The notes beneath the pieces were generated by a model. The model did not search any database. It saw only the letters and a list, made by a program, of their open reading frames with translations, and was not told where the DNA came from. Both the position numbers and the translations under genes were made by a program. Shown piece after piece: positions 6,264 to 11,816 of a stretch of DNA of 11,816 nucleotides; the first letter of the stretch is position 1; the number at the start of each line of letters is the position of its first letter. Origin of the DNA: CAYJNO01 sp964371715 (GTDB lineage: Bacteria > Bacillota_I > Bacilli_A > Erysipelotrichales > Erysipelotrichaceae); the NCBI GenBank assembly GCA_964371715.1, contig CAYJNO010000044.1, positions 1 to 11,816 on the forward strand. The letters run 5' to 3'.

Positions 6264-7041
6264 TACATATCTCCTTTTCAAAAATAGAAATCATCCATTT
6301 ATGATTAAAATATATTTCATCATCAATATAGTATGGATCAAATCCTATTTTTATTTCATTTAAAATATCTTTTTTCATAGCTTCTTCTATAATAATACGT
6401 TCATCGCCATTTACTTTTGTTAAATCCATCCAATCGCTTAGCTTTACTGGTACAAGTATTGTTTCGCTAAAAGTCATCTCCATACCATTAGAATCTGCAA
6501 TTCTTTGAAAATCTAGTCTTGATAAACATTTTGTATGTGATTTATCACGTAATGTTTCATAATAGTCAGCTACTTCCCTTAGATTTTCAGCTCTTGCTTC
6601 CATATCGACTATAACCAATTTCCCATTATCTTTTAATACTCTTTTCATTTCTTTAAATACAACTTCTGGATTAATAAAATGATGGAATGCTAATCTTGAC
6701 ATTACAATATCAAATGTTGAACTTAAAAAAGGTAGATTTTCAGCTTCACCTATTGTAAATATTTGATTTGTAATATTTTGCTTAATTGCTTCTTTATATC
6801 CTACCTCAAGCATAGCAGTAGTAATATCAAGTTCATTAATTAATTTCACATGTTGTGCTACACTTCTTCCAAAACCACAAGTCCCACAAGCTACTTCTAA
6901 GACAATCTCATTACCTTCAAGTTCCATCTTTTCAATTGCAAAGTTTGTAATATCATTTTTAGAAAATGCCTTTTGATATTCATTGAATCCTACAGATTGT
7001 TTTGTAAACTCTTCTTTTATTTTACTTATATGACTATTCAT
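6256..7041 (-). CDS. Class I SAM-dependent methyltransferase
   Basis: This 261-residue cytoplasmic enzyme has the Methyltransf_11/UbiE-like fold. SAM-binding motif I is VLEVACGTCGFG (47-58), the acidic end of strand 2 is probably Asp72 (ELDIT), GEAENLPF (98-105) is the adenine-binding region, and SRLAFHHF (115-122) with VLKDNGKLVIVDM (135-147) are the later motifs. The acceptor-binding part is not diagnostic, so the substrate (small molecule, lipid or quinone) is unknown. It is unlikely to modify DNA bases because no NPPY/DPPY motif is present. The ATG overlaps the TGA stop of ogt as ATGA, a standard coupled junction; the GGAG site lies rather far upstream (11 nt). It sits in the middle of the five-gene operon. 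Confidence 0.88.
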   Translation of the reverse strand: MNSHISKIKEEFTKQSVGFNEYQKAFSKNDITNFAIEKMELEGNEIVLEVACGTCGFGRSVAQHVKLINELDITTAMLEVGYKEAIKQNITNQIFTIGEAENLPFLSSTFDIVMSRLAFHHFINPEVVFKEMKRVLKDNGKLVIVDMEARAENLREVADYYETLRDKSHTKCLSRLDFQRIADSNGMEMTFSETILVPVKLSDWMDLTKVNGDERIIIEEAMKKDILNEIKIGFDPYYIDDEIYFNHKWMISIFEKEICNE

Positions 7042-7502
7042 TTATTTTCATACTCCATTTTTAATAATTTTTCTTTCATATTTAGACCACCAGCATATCC
7101 TACAAGTTTACCACTTGTCCCTATAACACGATGGCATGGAACTGCTATTGAGATTGGATTCCTATTATTAGCCATCCCTATTGCTCTTGATGCTTTTTCA
7201 TTACCTATTGCTATTGCAATATCTTTATAAGATCTAGTTTCACCATATGGTATATCACATAATGCTTGCCAAACTTTTACTTGAAAAGGTGTTCCAATAA
7301 ATTCATATGGAAAATCAAAAAACTTTCTTTTACCTTCAAAATATTCTAATACTTGAGCATAAACTAAATCAGTTAATTCATTTTTATTACCATAATCATC
7401 AACATTTTCTTCATCAATTTTTTTTAGTAATATTACTTTATTGTTTTGTAATTTTATCATAAAAAAACCAAATGGAGTTTTGTATATTGCATAGTTATTC
7501 AT
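7038..7502 (-). CDS. ogt: Methylated-DNA-[protein]-cysteine S-methyltransferase
   Basis: This 154-residue suicide repair protein moves the alkyl group from O6-alkylguanine (and O4-alkylthymine) in DNA to its own cysteine. The active site AVPCHRVIG places the acceptor at Cys123. The helix-turn-helix DNA-binding part contains TPFQVKVWQALCDIPYGETR (71-90), SYKDIA (91-96) and RAIGMANNRNP (106-116), which includes the Arg finger and the Asn hinge. Length and layout are those of the Ogt/MGMT class without an Ada domain. ATG at 7500-7502 has AAAGGG 8 nt upstream. It lies 22 bp after the AlkD-like gene and ends in TGA overlapping the next start. That TGA is the only one used as a stop in the window; if it were read through, the protein would gain just four residues before TAA. 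Confidence 0.95.
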   Translation of the reverse strand: MNNYAIYKTPFGFFMIKLQNNKVILLKKIDEENVDDYGNKNELTDLVYAQVLEYFEGKRKFFDFPYEFIGTPFQVKVWQALCDIPYGETRSYKDIAIAIGNEKASRAIGMANNRNPISIAVPCHRVIGTSGKLVGYAGGLNMKEKLLKMEYENK

Positions 7503-7524
7503 ATTATTGTCCCTTTCTTGTAAA

Positions 7525-8214
7525 TTATATTTTCATCAATTTAATTCGTTCTTTATCCTCTTTTGATACTTTCAATGATTCAATGATCTTTTGTAGTGAT
7601 TTATTATATGTAAATTTATCTAATTTATTATCTTTTAAATATTCCATTGTTTCTATTGGATATTTTACATAACACATCGAAATACACCATGCTATTGCCA
7701 TTTGTACGTAATAATCATCATTTTTAATTGAGTTCATGATTTTAAATATATCTTTTAAATAATCTTTTTCTATGTAATAAAACAATAGAATTACAACTGC
7801 AAATCTAATTTCATAAGGTTCATTAGATTTATAGTATTTTTTAATATAATTATAGAATAATTCTTTATGTTGCTTAACTACTTTTAATTCATTACAAAAA
7901 CTATCACATAAAGACCAGTTTGTTATTTTAGGAATAAACAATGTAATTTGATTTATTAATTCATCAATATTTATTTCAATATTTCCTATAATTAACCCCT
8001 TTAGCATTGTTTCTTCAAAATAAATTTCATCATCTTCATCTAAATATTTAATTGGTTCTTCTTTAATAATACGTTTTGCTAACTTTCTGATTATTGGAAT
8101 TCTGACTCCTATAATATTATTACACTTTGGAATTAATGATGCTGAAAAAACTTGAAAATTCTCTTCACTTAAACTAATTAATTCATTTCTAATTTCAATT
8201 GTATAATTATTCAT
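7525..8214 (-). CDS. alkD: AlkD-like DNA alkylation repair glycosylase
   Basis: This 229-residue protein matches the HEAT-like-repeat DNA glycosylases that excise N3- and N7-alkylated purines. Family landmarks are SLIPKCNNIIGVRIP (26-40), FEETMLKGLIIG (66-77), NWSLCD (99-104), RFAVVILL (137-144) and a second Trp in MAIAWC. The key residues of the Bacillus cereus enzyme (Trp109, Asp113, Arg148, Trp187) line up by spacing with Trp100, Asp104, Arg137 and Trp176, so activity is expected. The fold binds damaged DNA without flipping the base, which allows bulky adducts to be handled. ATG at 8212-8214 has AGAGG 7 nt upstream. It is the first gene of the operon, behind its own promoter, and leads directly into ogt, giving two complementary alkylation-repair routes. 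Confidence 0.92.
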   Translation of the reverse strand: MNNYTIEIRNELISLSEENFQVFSASLIPKCNNIIGVRIPIIRKLAKRIIKEEPIKYLDEDDEIYFEETMLKGLIIGNIEINIDELINQITLFIPKITNWSLCDSFCNELKVVKQHKELFYNYIKKYYKSNEPYEIRFAVVILLFYYIEKDYLKDIFKIMNSIKNDDYYVQMAIAWCISMCYVKYPIETMEYLKDNKLDKFTYNKSLQKIIESLKVSKEDKERIKLMKI

Positions 8215-8232
8215 ATTATAACCTCTATTATT

Positions 8233-8261
8233 ATTATACTACTAATGTTGTATTTTTTAAA
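8233..8261 (-). promoter_or_regulatory. Predicted promoter of the alkylation-repair operon
   Basis: A perfect TATAAT (8233-8238) lies 17 bp from TTTAAA (8256-8261), a four-of-six -35 match. Transcription would start near 8226, so the leader is only about 12 nt and the AGAGG site would sit at its very beginning. The -35 box lies inside the T-tract of the lepB terminator, leaving no room for a long regulatory region. Confidence 0.45.
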
Positions 8262-8302
8262 AAAAATAGTATTTGATATTAATCAATAATATCAAATACT
8301 AT
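8259..8302 (-). terminator. Rho-independent terminator after lepB
   Basis: A perfect 15-bp inverted repeat (8266-8280 with 8288-8302) flanks a 7-nt loop, and on the minus strand it runs straight into a run of eight U residues. The stem is nearly all A-T pairs but its length compensates. It starts 4 bp after the lepB stop. Confidence 0.88.
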
Positions 8303-8306
8303 ACTT

Positions 8307-8798
8307 TTAATTTTTTCCACCTATAGCTATCCATACACCTCTAGTTTTAAAATCATCTAAACTAAATGCACCATATACTCTTGAATCCTTAGAATTGATT
8401 CTATTATCACCTAAAACAAAGTATTCATCATTACCTAATTCTATATAAAAATCTTCAGTATCACCAATTCTTTCAAAATCTTCATTAACCAAAATACCAT
8501 TTATGTATAGTTTATTATCCATATACTCAACAGTTTCATTAGGCAAACCAATAACTCTTTTGATTATAGGATCAACTAAATTTTCATTTTCAATTGAAAC
8601 AATATCAAATCTTTCAATACCAAATATTAGATTAATTTTACCAAGAACTGTATAACTACCATCTTTAAGATTAGGCATCATAGAAGTACCTTTAATTTGT
8701 GCAGGTTGAAATATAAAACTAACTAAAATAAAACATATTGCAGCACCTATTGCTAAATCTCTTACAAAAGCAATTATTTCTTTTTTTATATTCTCCAT
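8307..8798 (-). CDS. lepB: Signal peptidase I
   Basis: This 163-residue membrane-anchored serine protease cuts signal peptides from secreted proteins at the outer face of the membrane. It has one N-terminal anchor (about 11-30) after a short basic cytoplasmic tail, as is usual for Gram-positive enzymes. Box B reads GTSMMP with the nucleophile Ser39, box D IIKRVIGLP with the general base Lys80, and box E GDNRINSKDSR (130-140). Length is normal for the short Gram-positive type. ATG at 8796-8798 has a perfect AGGAGG site 5 nt upstream. A terminator-like hairpin stands between it and rplS, and there is no space for a separate promoter, so its expression probably depends on partial readthrough from rplS. 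The rplS-lepB order is common in low-GC Gram-positives. Confidence 0.96.
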   Translation of the reverse strand: MENIKKEIIAFVRDLAIGAAICFILVSFIFQPAQIKGTSMMPNLKDGSYTVLGKINLIFGIERFDIVSIENENLVDPIIKRVIGLPNETVEYMDNKLYINGILVNEDFERIGDTEDFYIELGNDEYFVLGDNRINSKDSRVYGAFSLDDFKTRGVWIAIGGKN

Positions 8799-8813
8799 AG
8801 TACCTCCTATATT

Positions 8814-8840
8814 AAAATAAAAAGCTGGATAACCAGCTTT
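8814..8840 (-). terminator. Terminator or attenuator between rplS and lepB
   Basis: AAAGCTGG (8821-8828) and CCAGCTTT (8833-8840) form a perfect 8-bp stem with a 4-nt loop, followed on the minus strand by UUUUAUUUUAAU. It begins 4 nt past the rplS stop and ends about 15 nt before lepB. Since no promoter fits in that gap, it is more likely a partial terminator that sets the L19:LepB ratio than a full stop. Confidence 0.85.
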
Positions 8841-8843
8841 AAA

Positions 8844-9191
8844 TTAACGAATTTCTTTGATACGAGCTGCTTTACCAGATAATCCACGTAAGTAGTATAA
8901 TTTATTTCTTCTTACTTTACCTCTTCTAACAACTGTAATTGAATCAATAATTGGTGAATGCATTGGGAATGTTCTTTCAACCCCTACACCATTACTAATT
9001 TTTCTTACTGTGAATGTTTGACCAATTCCACCACCTTGAACTTTAATTACTACTCCTTCAAAAGCCTGGATTCTTGATTTGTCACCCTCTTTGATTCTTA
9101 CATCAACTCTTACAGTACAACCTGATTTGAAATCTGGTAAGTCTGTGCGTAATTGATCTTTAGAAATTTCTCTTACTAATCCTAAATTCAT
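8844..9191 (-). CDS. rplS: 50S ribosomal protein L19
   Basis: This 115-residue basic protein is a full-length L19, which sits at the interface of the large and small ribosomal subunits. Conserved blocks are LPDFKSGCTVRVDVRI (18-33), RIQAFEGVVI (40-49), GQTFTVRKIS (57-66), GVGVERTFP (68-76) and RRGKVRRNKLYYLR (89-102). ATG at 9189-9191 has an AAAGGAG site at normal spacing. It has its own promoter and a leader of about 80 nt, and is followed by a hairpin before lepB. The usual neighbours rpsP, rimM and trmD are not upstream, so the ribosomal cluster is broken here. Confidence 0.98.
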   Translation of the reverse strand: MNLGLVREISKDQLRTDLPDFKSGCTVRVDVRIKEGDKSRIQAFEGVVIKVQGGGIGQTFTVRKISNGVGVERTFPMHSPIIDSITVVRRGKVRRNKLYYLRGLSGKAARIKEIR

Positions 9192-9259
9192 TACATTTCT
9201 CCTTTATCTTTAATTTTATCTATTATTCTTATTCTTATTTGAAAAGCGGAATAACGATA

Positions 9260-9272
9260 CTAACATAGTTAG
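9260..9272 (-). promoter_or_regulatory. Hairpin at the 5' end of the rplS leader
   Basis: CTAAC (9260-9264) pairs with GTTAG (9268-9272) around a 3-nt loop, at the very start of the predicted rplS transcript. The rest of the roughly 80-nt leader is unstructured and A-rich apart from a CGTTATTCCGC block (9246-9256). L19 leader RNAs are known before rplS in Bacillota, but I cannot confirm that this leader fits that model. It may simply stabilise the 5' end. Confidence 0.35.
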
Positions 9273-9279
9273 CTATAAT

Positions 9280-9308
9280 ATAATAATATATTTATTTAAA
9301 AATTGCAA
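9280..9308 (-). promoter_or_regulatory. Predicted promoter of rplS
   Basis: TTGCAA (9303-9308) and TATTAT (9280-9285) are 17 bp apart, with four and five consensus matches. Transcription would start near 9273. It begins 2 bp after the stop codon of the GGDEF-EAL gene, and no terminator separates the two, so rplS could also receive readthrough. Confidence 0.55.
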
Positions 9309-9309
9309 G

Positions 9310-11259
9310 TTATATTTCTGAATAAGTTGTTTGTTTATCTAAAAACTTAACTAAATCTTCAAGTGGTAATGGTCTAGAAAAGTGATAACCTTGTAAATAA
9401 TGATATTCTCTACCTATAAAGTTAAGTGCTTCATCTAATTCTTCAACACCTTCAATGACTACACTTCTACCAGAATTAATAATTGCTTCAATCATTTTAC
9501 TAATAAAAGCTTCATTTCTTGATGAATTATTCATTGCTTGTACTAAACTTCTGTCAATTTTTATAATATCAATTGGTAACGTTAAAAATACAGACATATT
9601 TGAATATTCAATCCCAAAATCATCTAGTTCAAATTCAAAACCCTGCTTTTGCATAATTGCAATAATTTCGTTTACTGATTTTATATCACTTACAAGCGCC
9701 CTTTCAGTTATTTCAATTTTAATTTCTTTTGGATCTATATTATACTTCTTTAAAATAGTTAATAGTTTATTGGGCATTAACTCATCTAAAAACATTGTAT
9801 ATGGAAAATTAATTGAAACTGATTTAACAGGATTATTTTTAACTAATTTTTTTAATGTATTTAAATCTTGGCATACTTTTTCTACAACAATATATGTAAT
9901 AGCAATAATTTGCCCTGCTTTTTCTGCCACTGGTATAAATTCATTCGGATACAAGGAAAATTGTGGTCCATTTTTTAAACGTAATAAAGCCTCTAATTGT
10001 GTAAACTCTCTTGTCTTCGTCTCATAAATTGGCTGATAACTTAAAACGAAACCATCATTTTCAATTGCATCCTTTAATGAATCTATTACAAAGTTAAATC
10101 TTTGCATTTCATTACGAACTTTAATATTGTACAAATAATTTGAATTAATATGACCTTCTTTTATTTGAGCTATAGAATAGTCTGCTGTCGTAACTAATGT
10201 TTTGATATCATTACTATATTCTGGAAAATTAACTCTAGTATATAAAATATCAATATTAATCAATTCTTTACCTATTTCGTATGGCTTTTCAAGTTCATAT
10301 CTAATTTTTTCAATTATTGATTCATCATTATATTTACCATATGATAATACTACAAATTCATCACCACTATATCTAAAAACATTTTTACGATTAGTAACTG
10401 ATTTTAATCTAATTGACATTAGTTCTAATATACTATCACCATATTCTAAACTATAAGTTTCATTAATTGTTTTAAAATTACGAATACTACATAAATAAAA
10501 TGCAAAATCGATATTCATTGATGCTAATCTACGCATTCTATGTGTAAGTGATTGACGATTAAATAAACCAGTTAAAATATCTGTTGATTTACTTGTGTTT
10601 TGTACATATAAATAAATCAGTAGTACTTGACTTGTCGCCGATGCGCCTGAAAAAATAATATCTGAAAAGAATAATTGACCTGACATTAAAAGTGAAGCAA
10701 CTAATGTATTAATAATTAATATTATATCGACTTCCCTTTTTAAATTTTTAAAATTAATTAAACATATGGCAATAATATAAACCATGTATATTAAAACTAC
10801 GACAAAAGAAATTTGATATAAATCTCCTCTTACATAACCAACTTCAGGACTAAAATAAAAAACACTTTGGTTAAATAAATTAGCAATTATTATTACTGCA
10901 TAAACAAAATAAGGAACAAGTCCTAAATATATTTTTTTTGCAAAATTTTGTGTTACAGATCTTGTAAAAGACATTGATACAACATAAAAATATGATATTA
11001 CTGGTACTACCGGTAATATTAAAAAATATATTGTCTTTACTAAAGTATTTAATAACAAAGGATAATCCATAAATTGTTCAGACAACAAAGTAGTACTAAT
11101 TGTAATTAAAATTTGAAAAAATGCACCAAAAAATAATAGCTTAAAAACACTATATCTTGTTGTATTTGATTCATTATCCCATAATAAACTAAACAGCATA
11201 ATTGAAATCAATACTAATGATAAATATTCGGCTGCCAAGTTATAAGTTAACATACTCAT
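9310..11259 (-). CDS. Polytopic membrane GGDEF-EAL protein, probable c-di-GMP phosphodiesterase
   Basis: This 649-residue protein has about seven membrane helices in residues 1-220, then a GGDEF domain (about 225-385) and an EAL domain (about 390-640). EAL catalytic and metal residues are all visible: Glu423 (EALLR), Asn484, Glu516 in EITE, Asp546-Asp547 (DDFG), Lys567 (KID), Glu603 (EGVE) and Gln623 (QGYHFSRP). Hydrolysis of c-di-GMP to pGpG is therefore likely. The GGDEF domain reads SGDEF (298-302), and the usual metal-binding DxD before NFK is replaced by S-I-R (258-260), so cyclase activity is doubtful; such domains often bind GTP and control the EAL domain. The membrane part resembles multi-helix sensor modules of unknown ligand. 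ATG at 11257-11259 has AGGAG 6 nt upstream. The gene follows the MarR regulator by 14 bp, so it shares its promoter. Confidence 0.93.
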   Translation of the reverse strand: MSMLTYNLAAEYLSLVLISIMLFSLLWDNESNTTRYSVFKLLFFGAFFQILITISTTLLSEQFMDYPLLLNTLVKTIYFLILPVVPVISYFYVVSMSFTRSVTQNFAKKIYLGLVPYFVYAVIIIANLFNQSVFYFSPEVGYVRGDLYQISFVVVLIYMVYIIAICLINFKNLKREVDIILIINTLVASLLMSGQLFFSDIIFSGASATSQVLLIYLYVQNTSKSTDILTGLFNRQSLTHRMRRLASMNIDFAFYLCSIRNFKTINETYSLEYGDSILELMSIRLKSVTNRKNVFRYSGDEFVVLSYGKYNDESIIEKIRYELEKPYEIGKELINIDILYTRVNFPEYSNDIKTLVTTADYSIAQIKEGHINSNYLYNIKVRNEMQRFNFVIDSLKDAIENDGFVLSYQPIYETKTREFTQLEALLRLKNGPQFSLYPNEFIPVAEKAGQIIAITYIVVEKVCQDLNTLKKLVKNNPVKSVSINFPYTMFLDELMPNKLLTILKKYNIDPKEIKIEITERALVSDIKSVNEIIAIMQKQGFEFELDDFGIEYSNMSVFLTLPIDIIKIDRSLVQAMNNSSRNEAFISKMIEAIINSGRSVVIEGVEELDEALNFIGREYHYLQGYHFSRPLPLEDLVKFLDKQTTYSEI

Positions 11260-11273
11260 TTATTTCTCCTAGT

Positions 11274-11729
11274 CTACTTCATTGTTAGATGTTGGTATTC
11301 ATCTTTAAAATATGTGAGTATTTGATCAAAAAATTTATTCAAAACTTCACTTTCATCTAATTTTAAATCTTTAATAGCTTTATCAATCATAATTTTATGA
11401 AATTCTTCGTGTATTTTTAATATAGGATATGCAATTTCAGTTAATTCTAGACGATTGATTCTTTTATCTCTATTATCTTGCTTCCTAATAATATATCCCT
11501 TTTTTATTAATCTATTTGCATTTGTCGTAAAAGTTCCTTGTGTAATCATTAATCTATTTGCTAAATAAGACATTGAAGTATCTTTAGATTTTTGAACTGC
11601 CTCTAAAATATGCACTTCATTCATACTTAGTTTTATTCCATTCGTTTTTAAGTTTTTTTCTTCAATATATAGTATAAAGTTAAATAATTTAACTAATAAT
11701 TCGTTTAAGTTATATTGTATTTCGTCCAT
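11274..11729 (-). CDS. MarR-family transcriptional regulator
   Basis: This 151-residue cytoplasmic protein is a MarR-type winged helix regulator. The helix-turn-helix spans about 52-78 (SMSYLANRLMITQGTFTTN, then ANRLIKKG), followed by the wing with DNRDKR (90-95), a MarR signature; the N- and C-terminal helices form the dimer. The recognition region resembles FabT-like regulators of fatty-acid genes, but no fab genes are nearby, so that role is not supported here. ATG at 11727-11729 has a strong GGAGG site. It leads a two-gene operon with the GGDEF-EAL protein and has an inverted repeat in its own promoter, suggesting autoregulation and control of c-di-GMP turnover by a ligand. It ends in TAG, the only one among these genes. 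Confidence 0.92.
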   Translation of the reverse strand: MDEIQYNLNELLVKLFNFILYIEEKNLKTNGIKLSMNEVHILEAVQKSKDTSMSYLANRLMITQGTFTTNANRLIKKGYIIRKQDNRDKRINRLELTEIAYPILKIHEEFHKIMIDKAIKDLKLDESEVLNKFFDQILTYFKDEYQHLTMK

Positions 11730-11747
11730 AAATTCCTCCGCACAACA

Positions 11748-11775
11748 ATTATAACACTTTTATATTCAAAGTAAA
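11748..11775 (-). promoter_or_regulatory. Predicted promoter of the MarR and GGDEF-EAL operon
   Basis: A perfect TATAAT (11748-11753) preceded by TGT (extended -10) lies 16 bp from TTTACT (11770-11775). Transcription would start near 11741, leaving about 12 nt with the GGAGG ribosome site before the ATG. Confidence 0.6.
11756..11772. promoter_or_regulatory. Candidate MarR operator
   Basis: ACTTT (11756-11760) and AAAGT (11768-11772) form an inverted repeat with a 7-bp spacer, 17 bp in all, lying between the -10 and -35 boxes of the marR promoter. Size and position suit a MarR dimer that represses its own operon. In such A+T-rich DNA a repeat of this size can arise by chance. Confidence 0.35.
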
Positions 11776-11816
11776 TATATTATTATCACAAAATACTCAA
11801 TTATATAAACTTTTAT

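Noticed and set aside
6256..7041. DNA base methyltransferase of a restriction or phage-defence system
   Set aside because: The protein has UbiE-like motifs and no NPPY/DPPY or cytosine-methylase PC motif, and no nuclease or specificity gene is present.
9455..10027. 190-codon plus-strand frame opposite the EAL domain
   Set aside because: It is a shadow of the EAL coding sequence, with no ribosome site or family resemblance.
1..11816. CRISPR array, tRNA or rRNA genes, c-di-GMP riboswitch
   Set aside because: No regularly spaced repeats, cloverleaf-like sequence or GEMM-type riboswitch core was seen on either strand, including in the leaders of the c-di-GMP genes.

Overview
The window is strongly A+T-rich and every supported gene lies on the minus strand, so transcription runs from right (11.8 kb) to left. 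Clear AGGAGG-type ribosome binding sites, sigma-A-like promoters, T-tract terminators, a single-pass signal peptidase I and the rplS-lepB pairing point to a low-GC Gram-positive, meaning Bacillota or a walled/free-living relative of the Mycoplasmatota. That placement is inferred from style and gene content, not from a search. Trp is read from TGG in all confident genes (16 by my count), and ogt ends in TGA, so the standard bacterial code is the best reading.

Right to left: (1) 11.8-9.3 kb holds a MarR-family regulator followed 14 bp later by a polytopic membrane GGDEF-EAL protein. Its EAL phosphodiesterase residues are intact but its GGDEF domain looks degenerate. (2) 9.3-8.3 kb holds rplS (ribosomal protein L19), with its own promoter and a short leader hairpin, then a terminator-like hairpin and lepB (signal peptidase I). 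(3) 8.2-5.0 kb is a tightly packed five-gene operon: an AlkD-like DNA glycosylase, an O6-alkylguanine-DNA alkyltransferase, a class I SAM methyltransferase, an ABM-fold monooxygenase-like protein and a DUF1848 protein with a C-terminal CxxxCxxCYA cluster. (4) 4.9-4.1 kb holds a YdfG-like short-chain dehydrogenase with its own promoter, closed by a strong terminator whose sequence resembles the right end of an IS150-group element. (5) 4.1-3.7 kb is a gene-free stretch. (6) 3.7-1.8 kb holds a membrane diguanylate cyclase behind two good promoters, then a small rhodanese-domain protein and a terminator. The cyclase N-terminus is interrupted by an in-frame TGA where a Trp is expected. (7) 1.75 kb to the left edge is a MacB/FtsX-type ABC transporter operon: a complete permease and the first 17 codons of its ATPase.

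The most interesting unit is the five-gene operon. It combines two mechanistically different alkylation-repair enzymes with a DUF1848 protein whose cysteine cluster looks like a radical-SAM/spore-photoproduct-lyase signature moved to the C-terminus. A dedicated DNA-alkylation response or self-protection module is a reasonable hypothesis. The second notable item is the TGA codon in the diguanylate cyclase. The c-di-GMP theme recurs, with one apparent synthase and one apparent phosphodiesterase, but nothing here ties those two operons together.
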